A stretch of 39,599 bases of DNA from a bacterium (GTDB lineage Bacteria; Vulcanimicrobiota; Vulcanimicrobiia; Vulcanimicrobiales; Vulcanimicrobiaceae): contig JAJYMV010000134.1 of NCBI GenBank assembly GCA_021786705.1, positions 1 to 39,599 of the forward strand, read 5' to 3'. The first letter of the stretch is position 1, and each line of letters starts with the position of its first letter. The notes beneath the pieces are model-generated. The model worked only from the letters and a program-made list of their open reading frames with translations. It did not search any database and was not told the DNA's origin. Below are positions 23,995 to 32,386 of this stretch, piece after piece. A program made the translations under genes and the position numbers.

Positions 23995-25129
23995 AGAGGC
24001 GTTCGGCGGCGTTTACGTTCATCTGCCGTTCTGTCCCTATATCTGCCCCTACTGTGATTTCGCGAAGTGGCCGCTGCGCCGTAGCGACGCGCGTCGCTAT
24101 CTCGACGCGCTGCATCGGGAGATCGCCGGGTCGGTTCGTCGCCCGGCCGAGAATATTTTTCTCGGCGGCGGAACCCCGAACGCCTACGACGCCGATGCGA
24201 TCGTCGATCTCCTCGCGCGCCTGCAGGAGCATTTCCCGCAGGTCGACGCGCAGCGCGAGGTGACGATCGAGGTCAATCCCGATGCCGTTCGCCCCGGCGA
24301 TATGGAAGCGTACGCGCGTGCCGGAATCAATCGGCTCTCGATCGGCGTGCAGTCGTTTCGCGAGTCGGAATCGCGCGCGCTCGGTCGTCGCCACAGCAAC
24401 GCCGATGTCGAGCGCTGCGTTCGCGAAGCGCGCGCCGCCGGTATTCGATCGCTCTCCGTCGACCTGATTTTCGCCCTTCCGGGGCAGAGTGAAGCGAGTT
24501 GGATCGAGTCGCTCGATGCGGCGACCGCCTTAGGCGTCGACCATTGTTCGACGTACGGCCTCACCATCGAATCCGGGACGCCCTTCGAACGGCTCTATGC
24601 GCGCGCCCCGGAGCGGTTTGCCGACGAAGATCTGGAAGCGCGGCTCTACGAGCTGGCGATGGATCGGCTCGGTGCCGCCGGCTTCGAACACTACGAAATC
24701 AGCAATTTTGCGCGCCCGGGGCACCAGAGTCGGCACAACGCAAACTATTGGCGGAATGGAAGTTACCTCGGCCTCGGCGTCGGCGCCGCATCCTACCTTG
24801 AGGGGGAGCGCTGCACGGCGACGCGGAGTCTGACGACCTATATGGAGGCGATCGAACGGGACGAGCCCGTCCCTCGCGACTGCGAGCGGCTCGAGGGCCT
24901 CGCGCGGCTCGGCGAGGCGATGATGCTCGCGCTGCGGACCGCACAAGGGGTCGATGCCTCGGCCTTTAATCAACGATACGGCATCGATCCGTTCGTTACG
25001 TACGCCTCCACGATCGCAGGCTTCATCGAGGTCGGATTGTTGGAACGCAGCGACGAACGTCTCCGTTTAACGCGGCGTGGACGATTGCTCGCCAATACCG
25101 TTTGTGGGGCCTTTGTGACGCTCGAGTGA
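23987..25129 (+). CDS. hemW: Radical SAM heme chaperone HemW
   Basis: Radical SAM protein related to coproporphyrinogen oxidase HemN but acting as a heme chaperone. The 380-residue product has the cluster motif C16-x3-C20-x2-C23 (FCPYICPYCDF), GGGTP, IEVNPD, the RLSIGVQSF block and HNANYW, the HNxxYW motif typical of HemW. TTG 23987 is the only start codon ahead of the conserved VYVHLPFC, and it overlaps the preceding gene by eight bases. True HemN proteins carry an extra N-terminal arm that is absent here, which supports HemW. Heme-trafficking partners are not seen in the window. Confidence 0.92.
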   Translation: MTEEAFGGVYVHLPFCPYICPYCDFAKWPLRRSDARRYLDALHREIAGSVRRPAENIFLGGGTPNAYDADAIVDLLARLQEHFPQVDAQREVTIEVNPDAVRPGDMEAYARAGINRLSIGVQSFRESESRALGRRHSNADVERCVREARAAGIRSLSVDLIFALPGQSEASWIESLDAATALGVDHCSTYGLTIESGTPFERLYARAPERFADEDLEARLYELAMDRLGAAGFEHYEISNFARPGHQSRHNANYWRNGSYLGLGVGAASYLEGERCTATRSLTTYMEAIERDEPVPRDCERLEGLARLGEAMMLALRTAQGVDASAFNQRYGIDPFVTYASTIAGFIEVGLLERSDERLRLTRRGRLLANTVCGAFVTLE

Positions 25130-26214
25130 AAACGACGAATCTCTCCTCGACGCTCCTGCGCGCGATCTTCGCGATTCTTTTTGCGGTCGCCGGTTTTCTC
25201 GTCGGACAAGAGGCCTATCTTCGCGTCCTCACGTTCCATACCGCCGGCTCGGGCGTGCAGATTCTTTTGGATATCGGCGCCTCGGTCGTCGGCGCGGTCG
25301 TGGGGATCTTCCTCGCACCGGTCGCGCAGTCGCTCTTTGAAGAAGAAGCACGCGCGGTCGAGCGCTCGGTCGAACGGCTCGCCCCCTCCGAACTCGTCGG
25401 CGGAGCCGCCGGACTGATCGTCGGCTTGGTGATAGCCTATCTCACCAAGAGCATCTTTTTCGAATTCGTCGGCGTCGCGGGAAAGACGGGCAGCCTGGTA
25501 GCGATTCTCGTCTACCTCGTCGTCGCGATGTTTATCGCCTACCTCGGCGCGCGTATCGGCGCGAAGCTGCGCATCGTTCCCCTGCCGCCCTCGCTCGTTT
25601 CCGGGCTCTCGCCGAAGGTGCTCGATACATCGGTGATCGTCGACGGCCGTATCGTCGAAGCGATCAAGAGCGGTTTCCTCGAAGGCCCGTTCGTGCTCCC
25701 GCGCTTCGTGTTGCGCGAGCTCCAGCAAATCGCCGACTCCGCAGATGCGCTGAAACGCGCGCGCGGGCGGCGCGGCCTCGACGTGCTCGGCCGCTTGCAG
25801 GAAGTCGCCGGGCTCGAAGTGGTCGACCGCGATTACCCCGAACTCGCGCCGGGAAACGTCGATGCAAAGCTCGTTCGCTACGCTCGCGAGTTCGGCGCGA
25901 AAATCGTCACGAACGATTACAATCTGCAGCGCGTCGCGCGGGTGGAGAACGTGATGACGCTCAATCTTCACGAACTGACCGCGGCGCTCAAGCCCGTCGT
26001 ATTGCCGGGTGAAGAGATGCGCGTGCACGTCGTTCGCGAAGGGAAAGAACCGCACCAGGGCGTTGCCTATCTCGACGATGGTACGATGGTGGTCGTCGAA
26101 CGCGCGCGCCGATACCTCGGCGACCGGCTCGACGTTATCGTGACCAGCGTGTTGCAAACCGTTTCGGGGCGGATGATCTTCGCACGCCCGAAAGGCGAGG
26201 AGAACGAGGAGTGA
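25126..26214 (+). CDS. yacL: Membrane-anchored PIN/TRAM-domain protein (YacL-like)
   Basis: Putative membrane-tethered ribonuclease. The 362-residue product has four or so hydrophobic helices in residues 1-145, then a PIN domain opening with VLDTSVIVDGRI and including LPRFVLRELQQIAD and KIVTNDYNL, whose acidic residues form the metal site, and a C-terminal TRAM segment (REGKEPHQGVAYLDDGTMVV). GTG 25126 overlaps the hemW stop as GTGA. The order yacL, ispD, ispF is the same as in Bacillus, which supports orthology. Substrate RNA unknown. Confidence 0.92.
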   Translation: MKTTNLSSTLLRAIFAILFAVAGFLVGQEAYLRVLTFHTAGSGVQILLDIGASVVGAVVGIFLAPVAQSLFEEEARAVERSVERLAPSELVGGAAGLIVGLVIAYLTKSIFFEFVGVAGKTGSLVAILVYLVVAMFIAYLGARIGAKLRIVPLPPSLVSGLSPKVLDTSVIVDGRIVEAIKSGFLEGPFVLPRFVLRELQQIADSADALKRARGRRGLDVLGRLQEVAGLEVVDRDYPELAPGNVDAKLVRYAREFGAKIVTNDYNLQRVARVENVMTLNLHELTAALKPVVLPGEEMRVHVVREGKEPHQGVAYLDDGTMVVVERARRYLGDRLDVIVTSVLQTVSGRMIFARPKGEENEE

Positions 26215-26918
26215 TGCGGTGGGGTGCGTTGGTGGTCGCCGCGGGTGAGGGGCGCCGTTTCGGCGGCTTCAAACAACTCGTGGAGATCGCCGGTCGCCCA
26301 ATGCTTGCGTGGTCGCTCGAAGCGATCGCGGCGGTGCCGGCATTCTCGGTCGTCGCGGTGGTGACGGCACCTGCGGCGTACGACGATGTCGAGCGCGTCG
26401 CGCGACCGATTCTCGGCGAACGGCTCGCGCCGCTCGTCGAAGGCGGCGCGACGCGCCAAGAGAGCGTTCGCAATGGGTTGCGCGCCGTCGCCGAACGCTG
26501 CGATGCGCTCGCGATCCACGATGGCGCACGCCCCTGCGTGCGCGCAGACGAGATCGAAGCCGGAATGCGCGAGGTCGCACCGGGGCGTGCGGCGCTGCTC
26601 GCGACGCGCATCGTCGACACGCTTAAAAGGACCGATGAGAACTCGATGCTCGTTCGTGAGACCGTCGCGCGCGAGCACCTCTGGGGGGCGCAGACGCCGC
26701 AATTCGCAACCGTTGCCGACCTGCTCGCGGCGCACGAACGTGCCGCCGCTGCGGGAGTCGCCGCGACCGACGACATCGCGCTGCTGGAAACGATCGGGGT
26801 GCGCTGCACGATCGTTCCATCGAGCCCGGAGAATCTGAAAGTGACGCAGCAGAGCGACCGCGAACTCGCGGCGGCGATCCTTCGCGCACGCACCGCGCGC
26901 CTCGGTGTGCCGCGATGA
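26214..26918 (+). CDS. ispD: 2-C-methyl-D-erythritol 4-phosphate cytidylyltransferase
   Basis: Third step of the MEP isoprenoid pathway: CTP plus MEP to CDP-ME. The 234-residue product has the nucleotide-binding loop VVAAGEGRRFGG with the downstream K of FKQL, HDGARPCV, and ATDDIALLE near the C terminus. ATG 26214 has GAGGAG just upstream; GTG 26211 is also possible and would overlap the yacL stop as GTGA. With ispF next it supplies the precursors used by the polyprenyl synthase and carotenoid genes upstream in the window. Confidence 0.96.
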   Translation: MRWGALVVAAGEGRRFGGFKQLVEIAGRPMLAWSLEAIAAVPAFSVVAVVTAPAAYDDVERVARPILGERLAPLVEGGATRQESVRNGLRAVAERCDALAIHDGARPCVRADEIEAGMREVAPGRAALLATRIVDTLKRTDENSMLVRETVAREHLWGAQTPQFATVADLLAAHERAAAAGVAATDDIALLETIGVRCTIVPSSPENLKVTQQSDRELAAAILRARTARLGVPR

Positions 26919-27397
26919 TGCGGGTCGGACATGGCTTCGACGCCCACCGGCTCGTTCTCGGTCGTCGGCTCGTGCTGGGGGGCGTCGAGATTCCCAGCGA
27001 CCGGGGGGCGCTCGGACACTCCGATGCCGACGCCCTCGCGCATGCCGTCGCCGACGCCCTGCTGGGATCGCTCGCCCTCGGTGACCTCGGGCAGCATTTC
27101 CCCGATAGCGATCCCCAGTGGAAGGATGCCGATTCGCTGGAATTATTGGCGGCCTGCGTCGCGCTCGTTCGGACGCGCGGCTACCGTGTCGGCAACCTGG
27201 ATGCGACCATCGTCGTAGAACGTCCGCGTCTCGCGGCGTTCACTGAGACGATGCGTTGCAACCTTGCCGCTCGATGCGGCGTCGATGCGAGTGCCGTGAG
27301 TGTGAAAGCAAAGAGTAGCGAGGGAATGGGATATACCGGAGACGGGACGGGGATCGCCGTCTATGCCGTTGCGACCGTCGAGTCGCTCGCATCGTGA
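26915..27397 (+). CDS. ispF: 2-C-methyl-D-erythritol 2,4-cyclodiphosphate synthase
   Basis: Cyclises CDP-ME 2-phosphate to MEcPP. The 160-residue trimeric-type protein has the zinc site GHGFDAHRL, LGHSDADALAHA with further ligands, and KAKSSEGMGYTGDGTGIA. Two start codons, 26915 and 26918, are adjacent; the first overlaps the ispD stop. The gene after it is not the full gltX found at this spot in Bacillus. Confidence 0.97.
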   Translation: MMRVGHGFDAHRLVLGRRLVLGGVEIPSDRGALGHSDADALAHAVADALLGSLALGDLGQHFPDSDPQWKDADSLELLAACVALVRTRGYRVGNLDATIVVERPRLAAFTETMRCNLAARCGVDASAVSVKAKSSEGMGYTGDGTGIAVYAVATVESLAS

Positions 27398-27939
27398 GCC
27401 CGAAGGTCCTCGCGCTCGCGCGCCGCATGCAGGAGTGGGGGCTCCTCGAAACGCCGGCCCCCGACGCGGCGTTGCGTTGGATCGAGACCTTCCTCCAGGC
27501 CTATGGCGAGCGCGTCGCCGATCTCGACCTCGCGCGCCCGCTGGTGCTCGCGCTCCGCGCGGAGTCGTGCGTCGTGCCGGCGTTGGAACTGGAGCGACTC
27601 CGTTCGCGTGAGGTGCTTTTCTTTCTCGATGCCGTCGGACAATATGTCGACGCGCAACCCGAATTGCGCGGCCTCCCGCTCGCCCACGATCTCGCGGCGA
27701 TCGGCGAGGAGTTTGGTTTGAGCGCGCGCGATACATTCGATAGCGTTCGCATGGCGCTCACCGGCGTGCGCGACGATGTTCCGCTCGAGGCGCTCTTTCC
27801 GCTCCTCGGCCACGATCGTATTTTGATTCGTATCGGCGCGATCAACGCGCGCCTTTTGCACGGGCGCGGCTTGGAACCGATCGCGTTCGGCCCCGGCGGC
27901 GCGCCCTTCGAACCGATTCACGGAAAGCGGCCCTCGTAA
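27394..27939 (+). CDS. Stand-alone GluRS anticodon-binding-like protein in the gltX slot
   Basis: A 181-residue protein lying exactly where gltX lies in Bacillus-type gene order (ispF, gltX, cysE, cysS). Residues about 105-150 read like the C-terminal anticodon-binding domain of glutamyl-tRNA synthetase: VRMALTG at 118-124, then LFPLLGHDRILIRI, matching the familiar RxALTG followed by LGxxxxxxRI pattern. The N-terminal half, with QAYGERVADL, resembles the helical linker that precedes this domain. The class I catalytic core, with its HIGH and KMSKS motifs, is entirely missing, and the upstream frame is fully occupied by ispF, so it is not a sequencing truncation of an adjacent coding frame. 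GTG 27394 overlaps the ispF stop and TAATG links it to cysE, so it is kept in the operon. Role unknown: tRNA-Glu binding, a GluRS partner, or a relic. Confidence 0.7.
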   Translation: MSPKVLALARRMQEWGLLETPAPDAALRWIETFLQAYGERVADLDLARPLVLALRAESCVVPALELERLRSREVLFFLDAVGQYVDAQPELRGLPLAHDLAAIGEEFGLSARDTFDSVRMALTGVRDDVPLEALFPLLGHDRILIRIGAINARLLHGRGLEPIAFGPGGAPFEPIHGKRPS

Positions 27940-28619
27940 TGGGATTATTGAAGACGATCGCCGCGGATTTTCGCGCGCCGTTACAACGCGATCCCGCGGT
28001 CCGCGGAGCGCTCGACGTGCTGCTCTCCTATCCCGGATTCCACGCACTGTTCGCGCACCGGTTTATCCACGTACTGCACGGCTGGGGCATCCCGCTCCTC
28101 CCGCGTTGGCTCGCGCATATCGTGCGTTTTCTCACCGGGATCGAAATCCATCCGGGAGCGACGATCGGCACCGGCGTCTTCATCGATCACGGAATGGGCG
28201 TGGTGATCGGCGAGACGGCGGAGATCGGCGACGATTGCACCATCTATCAGGGCGTCACGCTCGGCGGCACGAGCCTCTCGCACGGGAAACGCCACCCGAC
28301 GCTCGATCGGAACGTCGTCGTCGGCGTCAACGCGGCGGTGCTCGGCGCGATCACGATCGGAGAGAATACGAAAATCGGCGGCGGATCGGTGGTCGTCCGC
28401 GACGTTCCCGCCAACGCGGTCGTCGTCGGCGTTCCGGGACGGGTCGTGTTCATCGACGGAGAACCCGTACGAAACGCGAACGAACCACCGCGCGTCGTCA
28501 TGCCCGATCCCGATGCGGTGCAGATCGCGCAATTACAGACCCGCGTCGCCCAACTCGAGGGGCGCCTGCGGGCGCTCGAACGTTCGCAAGGAAACGACGA
28601 TGCCGCTGCAGCTCTATAA
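27939..28619 (+). CDS. cysE: Serine O-acetyltransferase
   Basis: Acetylates L-serine with acetyl-CoA, feeding cysteine synthesis. The 226-residue product has a short N-terminal helical part, then the left-handed beta-helix of hexapeptide repeats (IHPGATIGTGVFIDHG, VVIGETAEIGDD, ITIGENTKIGGGSVV). H of IDHGMGVVIGETA is the catalytic His region. The last 30 residues form a likely coiled coil (QIAQLQTRVAQLEGRLRALE), longer than the tail of many CysE proteins. It overlaps the preceding gene as TAATG and cysS by 20 bases, linking serine acetylation to cysteinyl-tRNA synthesis as in Bacillus. Confidence 0.95.
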   Translation: MGLLKTIAADFRAPLQRDPAVRGALDVLLSYPGFHALFAHRFIHVLHGWGIPLLPRWLAHIVRFLTGIEIHPGATIGTGVFIDHGMGVVIGETAEIGDDCTIYQGVTLGGTSLSHGKRHPTLDRNVVVGVNAAVLGAITIGENTKIGGGSVVVRDVPANAVVVGVPGRVVFIDGEPVRNANEPPRVVMPDPDAVQIAQLQTRVAQLEGRLRALERSQGNDDAAAAL

Positions 28620-30057
28620 TACCCGTACTCGCCGGGTCGAGCCGTTCCAACCGCGCCGCGATGGGCGCGTTTCGATTTATGTCTGCGGGCTCACGCCTTC
28701 GGCGCAGGCGCACCTCGGGCACGCACGCTCCTTTCTCTTTTTCGATATCCTCCGTCGCTATCTGACGTTTTCGGGGTACGATGTGACCTACGTTCAAAAC
28801 GTCACCGATATCGACGATCGCAGCATCGCCGCGGCACATCGGCTCGGTGTCTCGTGGCGAGAGATCGTCGACGGCTATTACGCGGAGTTCAAGCGTTCGA
28901 TGCGGCGTCTCGGCGTGCGCGAACCCGATAAGGAACCCTACGCGACGGAGTTCATTCCGGAAATTCGCGAGACGATCGTGGCCTTGATCGAACGTGGCTA
29001 CGCCTACGTGGCGAGCGACGGTATCTATTATCGCGTCGGAAAATTCGAACGGTACGGCGCGCTCTCCAATCGAAATATCGCCGAGCTCGAAGCGGGCGCC
29101 CGTATCGAAATCGACGAGGCGAAAGAGGAACCGCTCGATTTTGCGCTCTGGAAATTTGCGAAGCCCGGCGAACCGCATTGGCCGTTCGAACCCTACGGCG
29201 ATGGGCGGCCGGGATGGCATATCGAGTGCTCGGCGATGTCGCACGCCTTGCTCGACCCGGAGGGGACGGGCTTCGATATCCACGGCGGCGGCGCCGATCT
29301 CATTTTTCCCCATCACGAAAACGAAATCGCGCAGAGCGAGCCGTTGATGGCGCAGCCGCCGATGGCGAAGTTCTGGTTGCACGGCGGGTTGTTGCTTTTC
29401 GACAATCGCAAGATGAGCAAATCGCTCGGGAATTTCGAGCCGCTCTGCGACGTGCTCGATCGCTACGATCCGCAGGCGATTCGGTTGCTGTTCTTGCGGA
29501 CCGGCTACGGAAAAGTCATGAACTTCACCGACGAAGCGATGTCGGGGGCCGAGGCCACGCTCGAGCGGCTCCGCCGCGATTATCGCGCCCTCCACGCCGT
29601 GGCGGGCAGCGCGAACGGCTCCGTTCGCGAAGGCGGCGCGTTGACCGCGCGCGTCGTTGCGGCGCTCGACGACGACATGAATACCGCCGCGGCGCTGCGC
29701 GAGGTTCTCGCTGCGGCAGGCAATAGCGCGACCGAGGGCGCCGCGCAGCGGTTGGCGGAACTTCGAAACGCACTGACGCTGCTTGGAATCGAGCCCGACG
29801 AACGATGGCTCGCCGAACCGGAGGCGCTCCCGTTACCTTCGGAGCTCGCGGCGGCGCTGCGCGGCGAGATCGGCGAACCCTGGCTCGACGGGATCGAGGA
29901 TGCACGGTCCGCGCTCGAACGAGTGATCGCGGAACGGCTCGCCGCACGCGCCGGCAAGGATTGGGCGCGCAGCGACCGGTTACGCGATGCGTTACTGCGT
30001 TGCGGCATCGAAATTCAAGATGGTAAGGAGGGTTCGGTATGGAGCGTCGTCCGATAG
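28600..30057 (+). CDS. cysS: Cysteinyl-tRNA synthetase
   Basis: Class I aminoacyl-tRNA synthetase charging tRNA-Cys, 485 residues. The zinc ligand C29 in YVCGLTP is followed by AHLGHARS (the HIGH-equivalent), then [21 protein letters not shown] and KMSKS in [11 protein letters not shown]. Proline-serine in [13 protein letters not shown] is the usual place of the PTVY segment and is slightly atypical. ATG 28600 is preceded by AAGGA at 28588-28592, inside the cysE reading frame. The 3' end overlaps rlmB by 19 bases. Confidence 0.97.
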   Translation: MPLQLYNTRTRRVEPFQPRRDGRVSIYVCGLTPSAQAHLGHARSFLFFDILRRYLTFSGYDVTYVQNVTDIDDRSIAAAHRLGVSWREIVDGYYAEFKRSMRRLGVREPDKEPYATEFIPEIRETIVALIERGYAYVASDGIYYRVGKFERYGALSNRNIAELEAGARIEIDEAKEEPLDFALWKFAKPGEPHWPFEPYGDGRPGWHIECSAMSHALLDPEGTGFDIHGGGADLIFPHHENEIAQSEPLMAQPPMAKFWLHGGLLLFDNRKMSKSLGNFEPLCDVLDRYDPQAIRLLFLRTGYGKVMNFTDEAMSGAEATLERLRRDYRALHAVAGSANGSVREGGALTARVVAALDDDMNTAAALREVLAAAGNSATEGAAQRLAELRNALTLLGIEPDERWLAEPEALPLPSELAAALRGEIGEPWLDGIEDARSALERVIAERLAARAGKDWARSDRLRDALLRCGIEIQDGKEGSVWSVVR

Positions 30058-30836
30058 CCGGTGCGCGATTGAAGGCCCCACTCGATTTTGACGACGTGAT
30101 CTACGGAATTCACGCCGTCGAAGAAGCGCTGGGAGCCGGCGAAAAGATTCTCGCGTTGCACGTAGCGAGCGATCGCGCGCGCGATCCCGCCTTGCGTGCC
30201 TTGCTCTCGGCGGCGGAGGAGCGCGGCCTGCGCGCTCGCTTCGAGGGGCGCGATTTTTTTGCGCGTCTGCCCTACAAGGCACATCAGGGCGTCGTCGCAC
30301 GGAGTGCTCCCTTTCCGTACGCCGATCTGGAAGACGTGCTTGCGCCGCGCGATGGAGCACCGCTGCTCGTCGTTCTTCTCGACCATCTCACCGATCCGCA
30401 TAACGTCGGTGCGATCGTTCGCACCGCCGCATGCATCGGCGCGAACGGGATCGTCCTTCCGGATCGCCGGAGTGCGGGCATCAACGCGACGGTACGGAAA
30501 GCCGCCGCGGGTGCGACCGCGCATATCCCGATCGCTCAAGTCACCAATATCGCGCAAACGATTGCCGCATTCAAAAAGCGCGGGCTCTGGATCGCCGGCG
30601 CCGATGCCGGCGAAGGCGCGGAGTCGATGTACGAGGTCGATCTTAACCGAGACCTCGCGCTCGTCATCGGGGCGGAGGGGGCTGGGCTCGCCCCGCTGGT
30701 CGCCAAAAACTGCGATTTCCGGGTGAAGATCCCGATGCTCGCCGGAGTCGCCTCGCTTAACGCCTCGGTGGCGGCCGCGGTGCTCCTCTACGAGGCCGTG
30801 CGCCAGCGCCGAGGGAGCGAGCCCTCGCTGCCGTAG
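30039..30836 (+). CDS. rlmB: 23S rRNA 2'-O-ribose methyltransferase, RlmB/TrmH family
   Basis: SPOUT-class methyltransferase, 265 residues. An N-terminal substrate-binding domain (IYGIHAVEEAL) is followed by the knotted catalytic domain with LDHLTDPHNVGAIVRTA, ALVIGAEGAGL and the terminal IPMLAGVASLNASVAAAVLLYE. The expected target is the G2251-type ribose in 23S rRNA, with tRNA Gm18 as a possible alternative for the family. In Bacillus mrnC lies between cysS and rlmB; it is absent here, and the two genes overlap. Confidence 0.94.
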   Translation: MERRPIAGARLKAPLDFDDVIYGIHAVEEALGAGEKILALHVASDRARDPALRALLSAAEERGLRARFEGRDFFARLPYKAHQGVVARSAPFPYADLEDVLAPRDGAPLLVVLLDHLTDPHNVGAIVRTAACIGANGIVLPDRRSAGINATVRKAAAGATAHIPIAQVTNIAQTIAAFKKRGLWIAGADAGEGAESMYEVDLNRDLALVIGAEGAGLAPLVAKNCDFRVKIPMLAGVASLNASVAAAVLLYEAVRQRRGSEPSLP

Positions 30837-30869
30837 CGCTAGAAAATCGGCCCGTTGCGGCAAAAACGC

Positions 30870-30898
30870 TTGACGGTGGAGGGGAGCCCTTCTATACT
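30870..30898 (+). promoter_or_regulatory. Strong housekeeping promoter before sigH
   Basis: TTGACG (30870-30875) and TATACT (30893-30898) are exactly 17 bases apart, one mismatch each from the sigma-70 consensus and strikingly AT-rich for this genome. The start of sigH is 78 bases downstream, leaving a leader of about 70 bases with no visible secondary gene. This is the clearest promoter in the window. Confidence 0.75.
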
Positions 30899-30975
30899 CC
30901 GTCCCGTGCGACGCGCTCGACGGGCCCCGGCCCGCGTCATGCGTCCACGCGTCCCAGACGAGGCAGATACCACCC

Positions 30976-31623
30976 ATGGCAATGACCCAGCCGGCCCCAA
31001 CGGGGTTGGACTATCACGAACGCGGCGACGAAGACCTCGTCGCTACCGCGAAGAGCGGCGATAGCCTTGCGATGGAGTTCTTACTCAACAAATACAAGAA
31101 CTTCGTGCGCATCAAGGCAAAGAGCTACTTTCTCATCGGCGCGGATCGTGAAGATATCATTCAGGAAGGCATGATCGGCTTGTATAAGGCGGTCCGCGAT
31201 TTTAAAGCCGACAAACTCTCGAGTTTTCGCGCTTTCGCCGAATTGTGCATCACGCGTCAGATTATTACCGCAATCAAAACTGCGACGCGCCAGAAGCACA
31301 TTCCGCTCAATCAATATATCTCGCTCAATAAGCCGATCTACGACGAGGATAGCGAGCGAACGTTGCTCGACGTCATGCCGGCGCAAAAATCCGGCGACCC
31401 CGAAGAGCTCGTCGTAACGCAAGAGGTCTCCGACGACATCCGGCAGCGCATTCGCCAGAATCTCTCGGAGCTCGAATCGCAGGTTCTCGAATCCTATCTT
31501 GAAGGCAAGAGCTACCAAGAGATGGCTCGCGATCTCGGTCGCCACGTAAAATCGATCGACAACGCGCTGCAGCGCGTCAAACGCAAGATCGAGAAAAATC
31601 TCGCCGAGTTCGAGTTTAAGTAA
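30976..31623 (+). CDS. sigH: RNA polymerase sigma factor, SigH family
   Basis: Sigma-70 group factor of 215 residues, very close by eye to Bacillus sigma-H: region 2 reads YFLIGADREDIIQEGMIGLY, then SFRAFAELCITRQIITAIK, KHIPLNQYISLNKP, and region 4 ends SIDNALQRVKRKIEKNL. ATG 30976 is used; ATG 30982 is possible, and the ribosome binding site is weak. It sits after rlmB as in Bacillus (where yacP intervenes). In Bacillus SigH starts sporulation and competence; no sporulation gene is visible here, so it probably controls a stationary-phase or stress programme. Downstream rpmG-secE-nusG, usual in Bacillus, is replaced by a metal protein and tRNAs. Confidence 0.95.
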   Translation: MAMTQPAPTGLDYHERGDEDLVATAKSGDSLAMEFLLNKYKNFVRIKAKSYFLIGADREDIIQEGMIGLYKAVRDFKADKLSSFRAFAELCITRQIITAIKTATRQKHIPLNQYISLNKPIYDEDSERTLLDVMPAQKSGDPEELVVTQEVSDDIRQRIRQNLSELESQVLESYLEGKSYQEMARDLGRHVKSIDNALQRVKRKIEKNLAEFEFK

Positions 31624-31647
31624 CGGAATCTAGGCGGAGGTGTGGGG

Positions 31648-31663
31648 CGGTTCGCTCGAGCCG
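31648..31663 (+). terminator. Hairpin between convergent sigH and Fe-S gene
   Basis: CGGTTC and GAGCCG form a 6-pair stem (one G-U) around a GCTC loop, 24 bases after the sigH stop and 5 bases before the convergent gene ends. No T-run follows, so termination would be weak or Rho-assisted. Confidence 0.3.
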
Positions 31664-31668
31664 TACGT

Positions 31669-32052
31669 TTATCGCTCGTCGCCCCCCGCGCCCTCGTCGG
31701 TATCTGTTTCTCGCTCGACCCGCTCGCCGCAGATCGCGACGATGCGGTCGTAGGCGCGTTCGCGATCCTCAAGTGGATCGACGACGAACGTTTCGCTCGC
31801 GCGGCCGTCGCTCGGTACGACGCAGAGCGTCACCAGCCCCTTCGCACAGACGTCCATGCACGATGTAGAGATCGCACGGATCGGTCCCCATTTCCCGCGT
31901 TCTTTTAGCGCGGCCTTCAGCCACGTGCGCAGGGGCACCGTGCCGTGTCGCGCTGCGATCTCGGGCGTCTCCTCGGGGATGCGCTCGGAGGAGCAGCGCC
32001 CGCAGACGAGGGCGAGGCCGCCGGCGCGCCATTTGGGACGGACGGTTTGCAT
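31669..32052 (-). CDS. Small metal-binding protein, (2Fe-2S) ferredoxin-like
   Basis: A 127-residue soluble protein with two cysteine pairs, C17-x2-C20 (CGRC) and C65-x3-C69 (SCMDVCAKG), arranged like thioredoxin-fold [2Fe-2S] ferredoxins and the DUF1636-type metal proteins, although the first pair is spaced more tightly than usual. GGGAG six bases before ATG 32052 decides that start over ATG 32058. It lies 22 bases after the end of tRNA-Thr(UGU) on the same strand and may share its transcript. Redox partner and function unknown. Confidence 0.65.
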   Translation of the reverse strand: MQTVRPKWRAGGLALVCGRCSSERIPEETPEIAARHGTVPLRTWLKAALKERGKWGPIRAISTSCMDVCAKGLVTLCVVPSDGRASETFVVDPLEDRERAYDRIVAICGERVERETDTDEGAGGDER

Positions 32053-32074
32053 GAGCATCTCCCGAAGAGAATGG

Positions 32075-32150
32075 TGGAGCCGACGGTGGGACTCGAACCC
32101 ACGATTGGCAGTTTACAAAACTGCTGCTGTAGCCGCTGAGCCACGTCGGC
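32075..32150 (-). tRNA. tRNA-Thr (anticodon UGU)
   Basis: Minus-strand cloverleaf of 76 bases: acceptor GCCGACG pairs with CGTCGGC, anticodon stem GCAGT/ACTGC with loop TTTGTAA giving TGT, T-arm GTGGG-TTCGAGT-CCCAC, discriminator U, and an encoded CCA. The D stem has only three good pairs. It points away from the three plus-strand tRNAs. Confidence 0.93.
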
Positions 32151-32237
32151 GGAGAGCGGCAGCTTCCACGCCTCTCGCACGCCCCCTCCGCACGACCCGG
32201 GGAGAGAGGAGCGGGCGTGGATTTTTGACGGTAGTCG

Positions 32238-32266
32238 TTGCGAGGAGTCTTGGGGTTTGATATCGT
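32238..32266 (+). promoter_or_regulatory. Possible promoter for the plus-strand tRNA cluster
   Basis: TTGCGA (32238-32243) and TATCGT (32261-32266) are 17 bases apart and 31 bases before tRNA-Tyr. The match to consensus is moderate. A TTGACG at 32225-32230 is present but has no partner box at a suitable distance. Confidence 0.4.
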
Positions 32267-32297
32267 ACCGTCCGGAGCCGTCGGCAGACGGTCGCGT

Positions 32298-32385
32298 GGG
32301 TAGGTGGTCGAGTGGTTAAAGGCACCGGACTGTAAATTCGGCGCGCGAAAGCGCTACGCTGGTTCGAATCCAGCCCTGCCCACCA
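32298..32385 (+). tRNA. tRNA-Tyr (anticodon GUA)
   Basis: Class II tRNA of 88 bases with a long variable arm. Acceptor GGGTAGG pairs with CCTGCCC (one G-U), the anticodon loop CTGTAAA gives GTA, the T-arm is GCTGG-TTCGAAT-CCAGC, the discriminator is A and CCA is encoded. It is separated from tRNA-Gly by a single base. Confidence 0.95.
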
Positions 32386-32386
32386 C

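Noticed and set aside
31642-31908. Open plus-strand frame of 88 codons after sigH
   Set aside because: Overlaps the minus-strand cysteine-rich gene, which has a good ribosome binding site and paired CxxC and CxxxC motifs.
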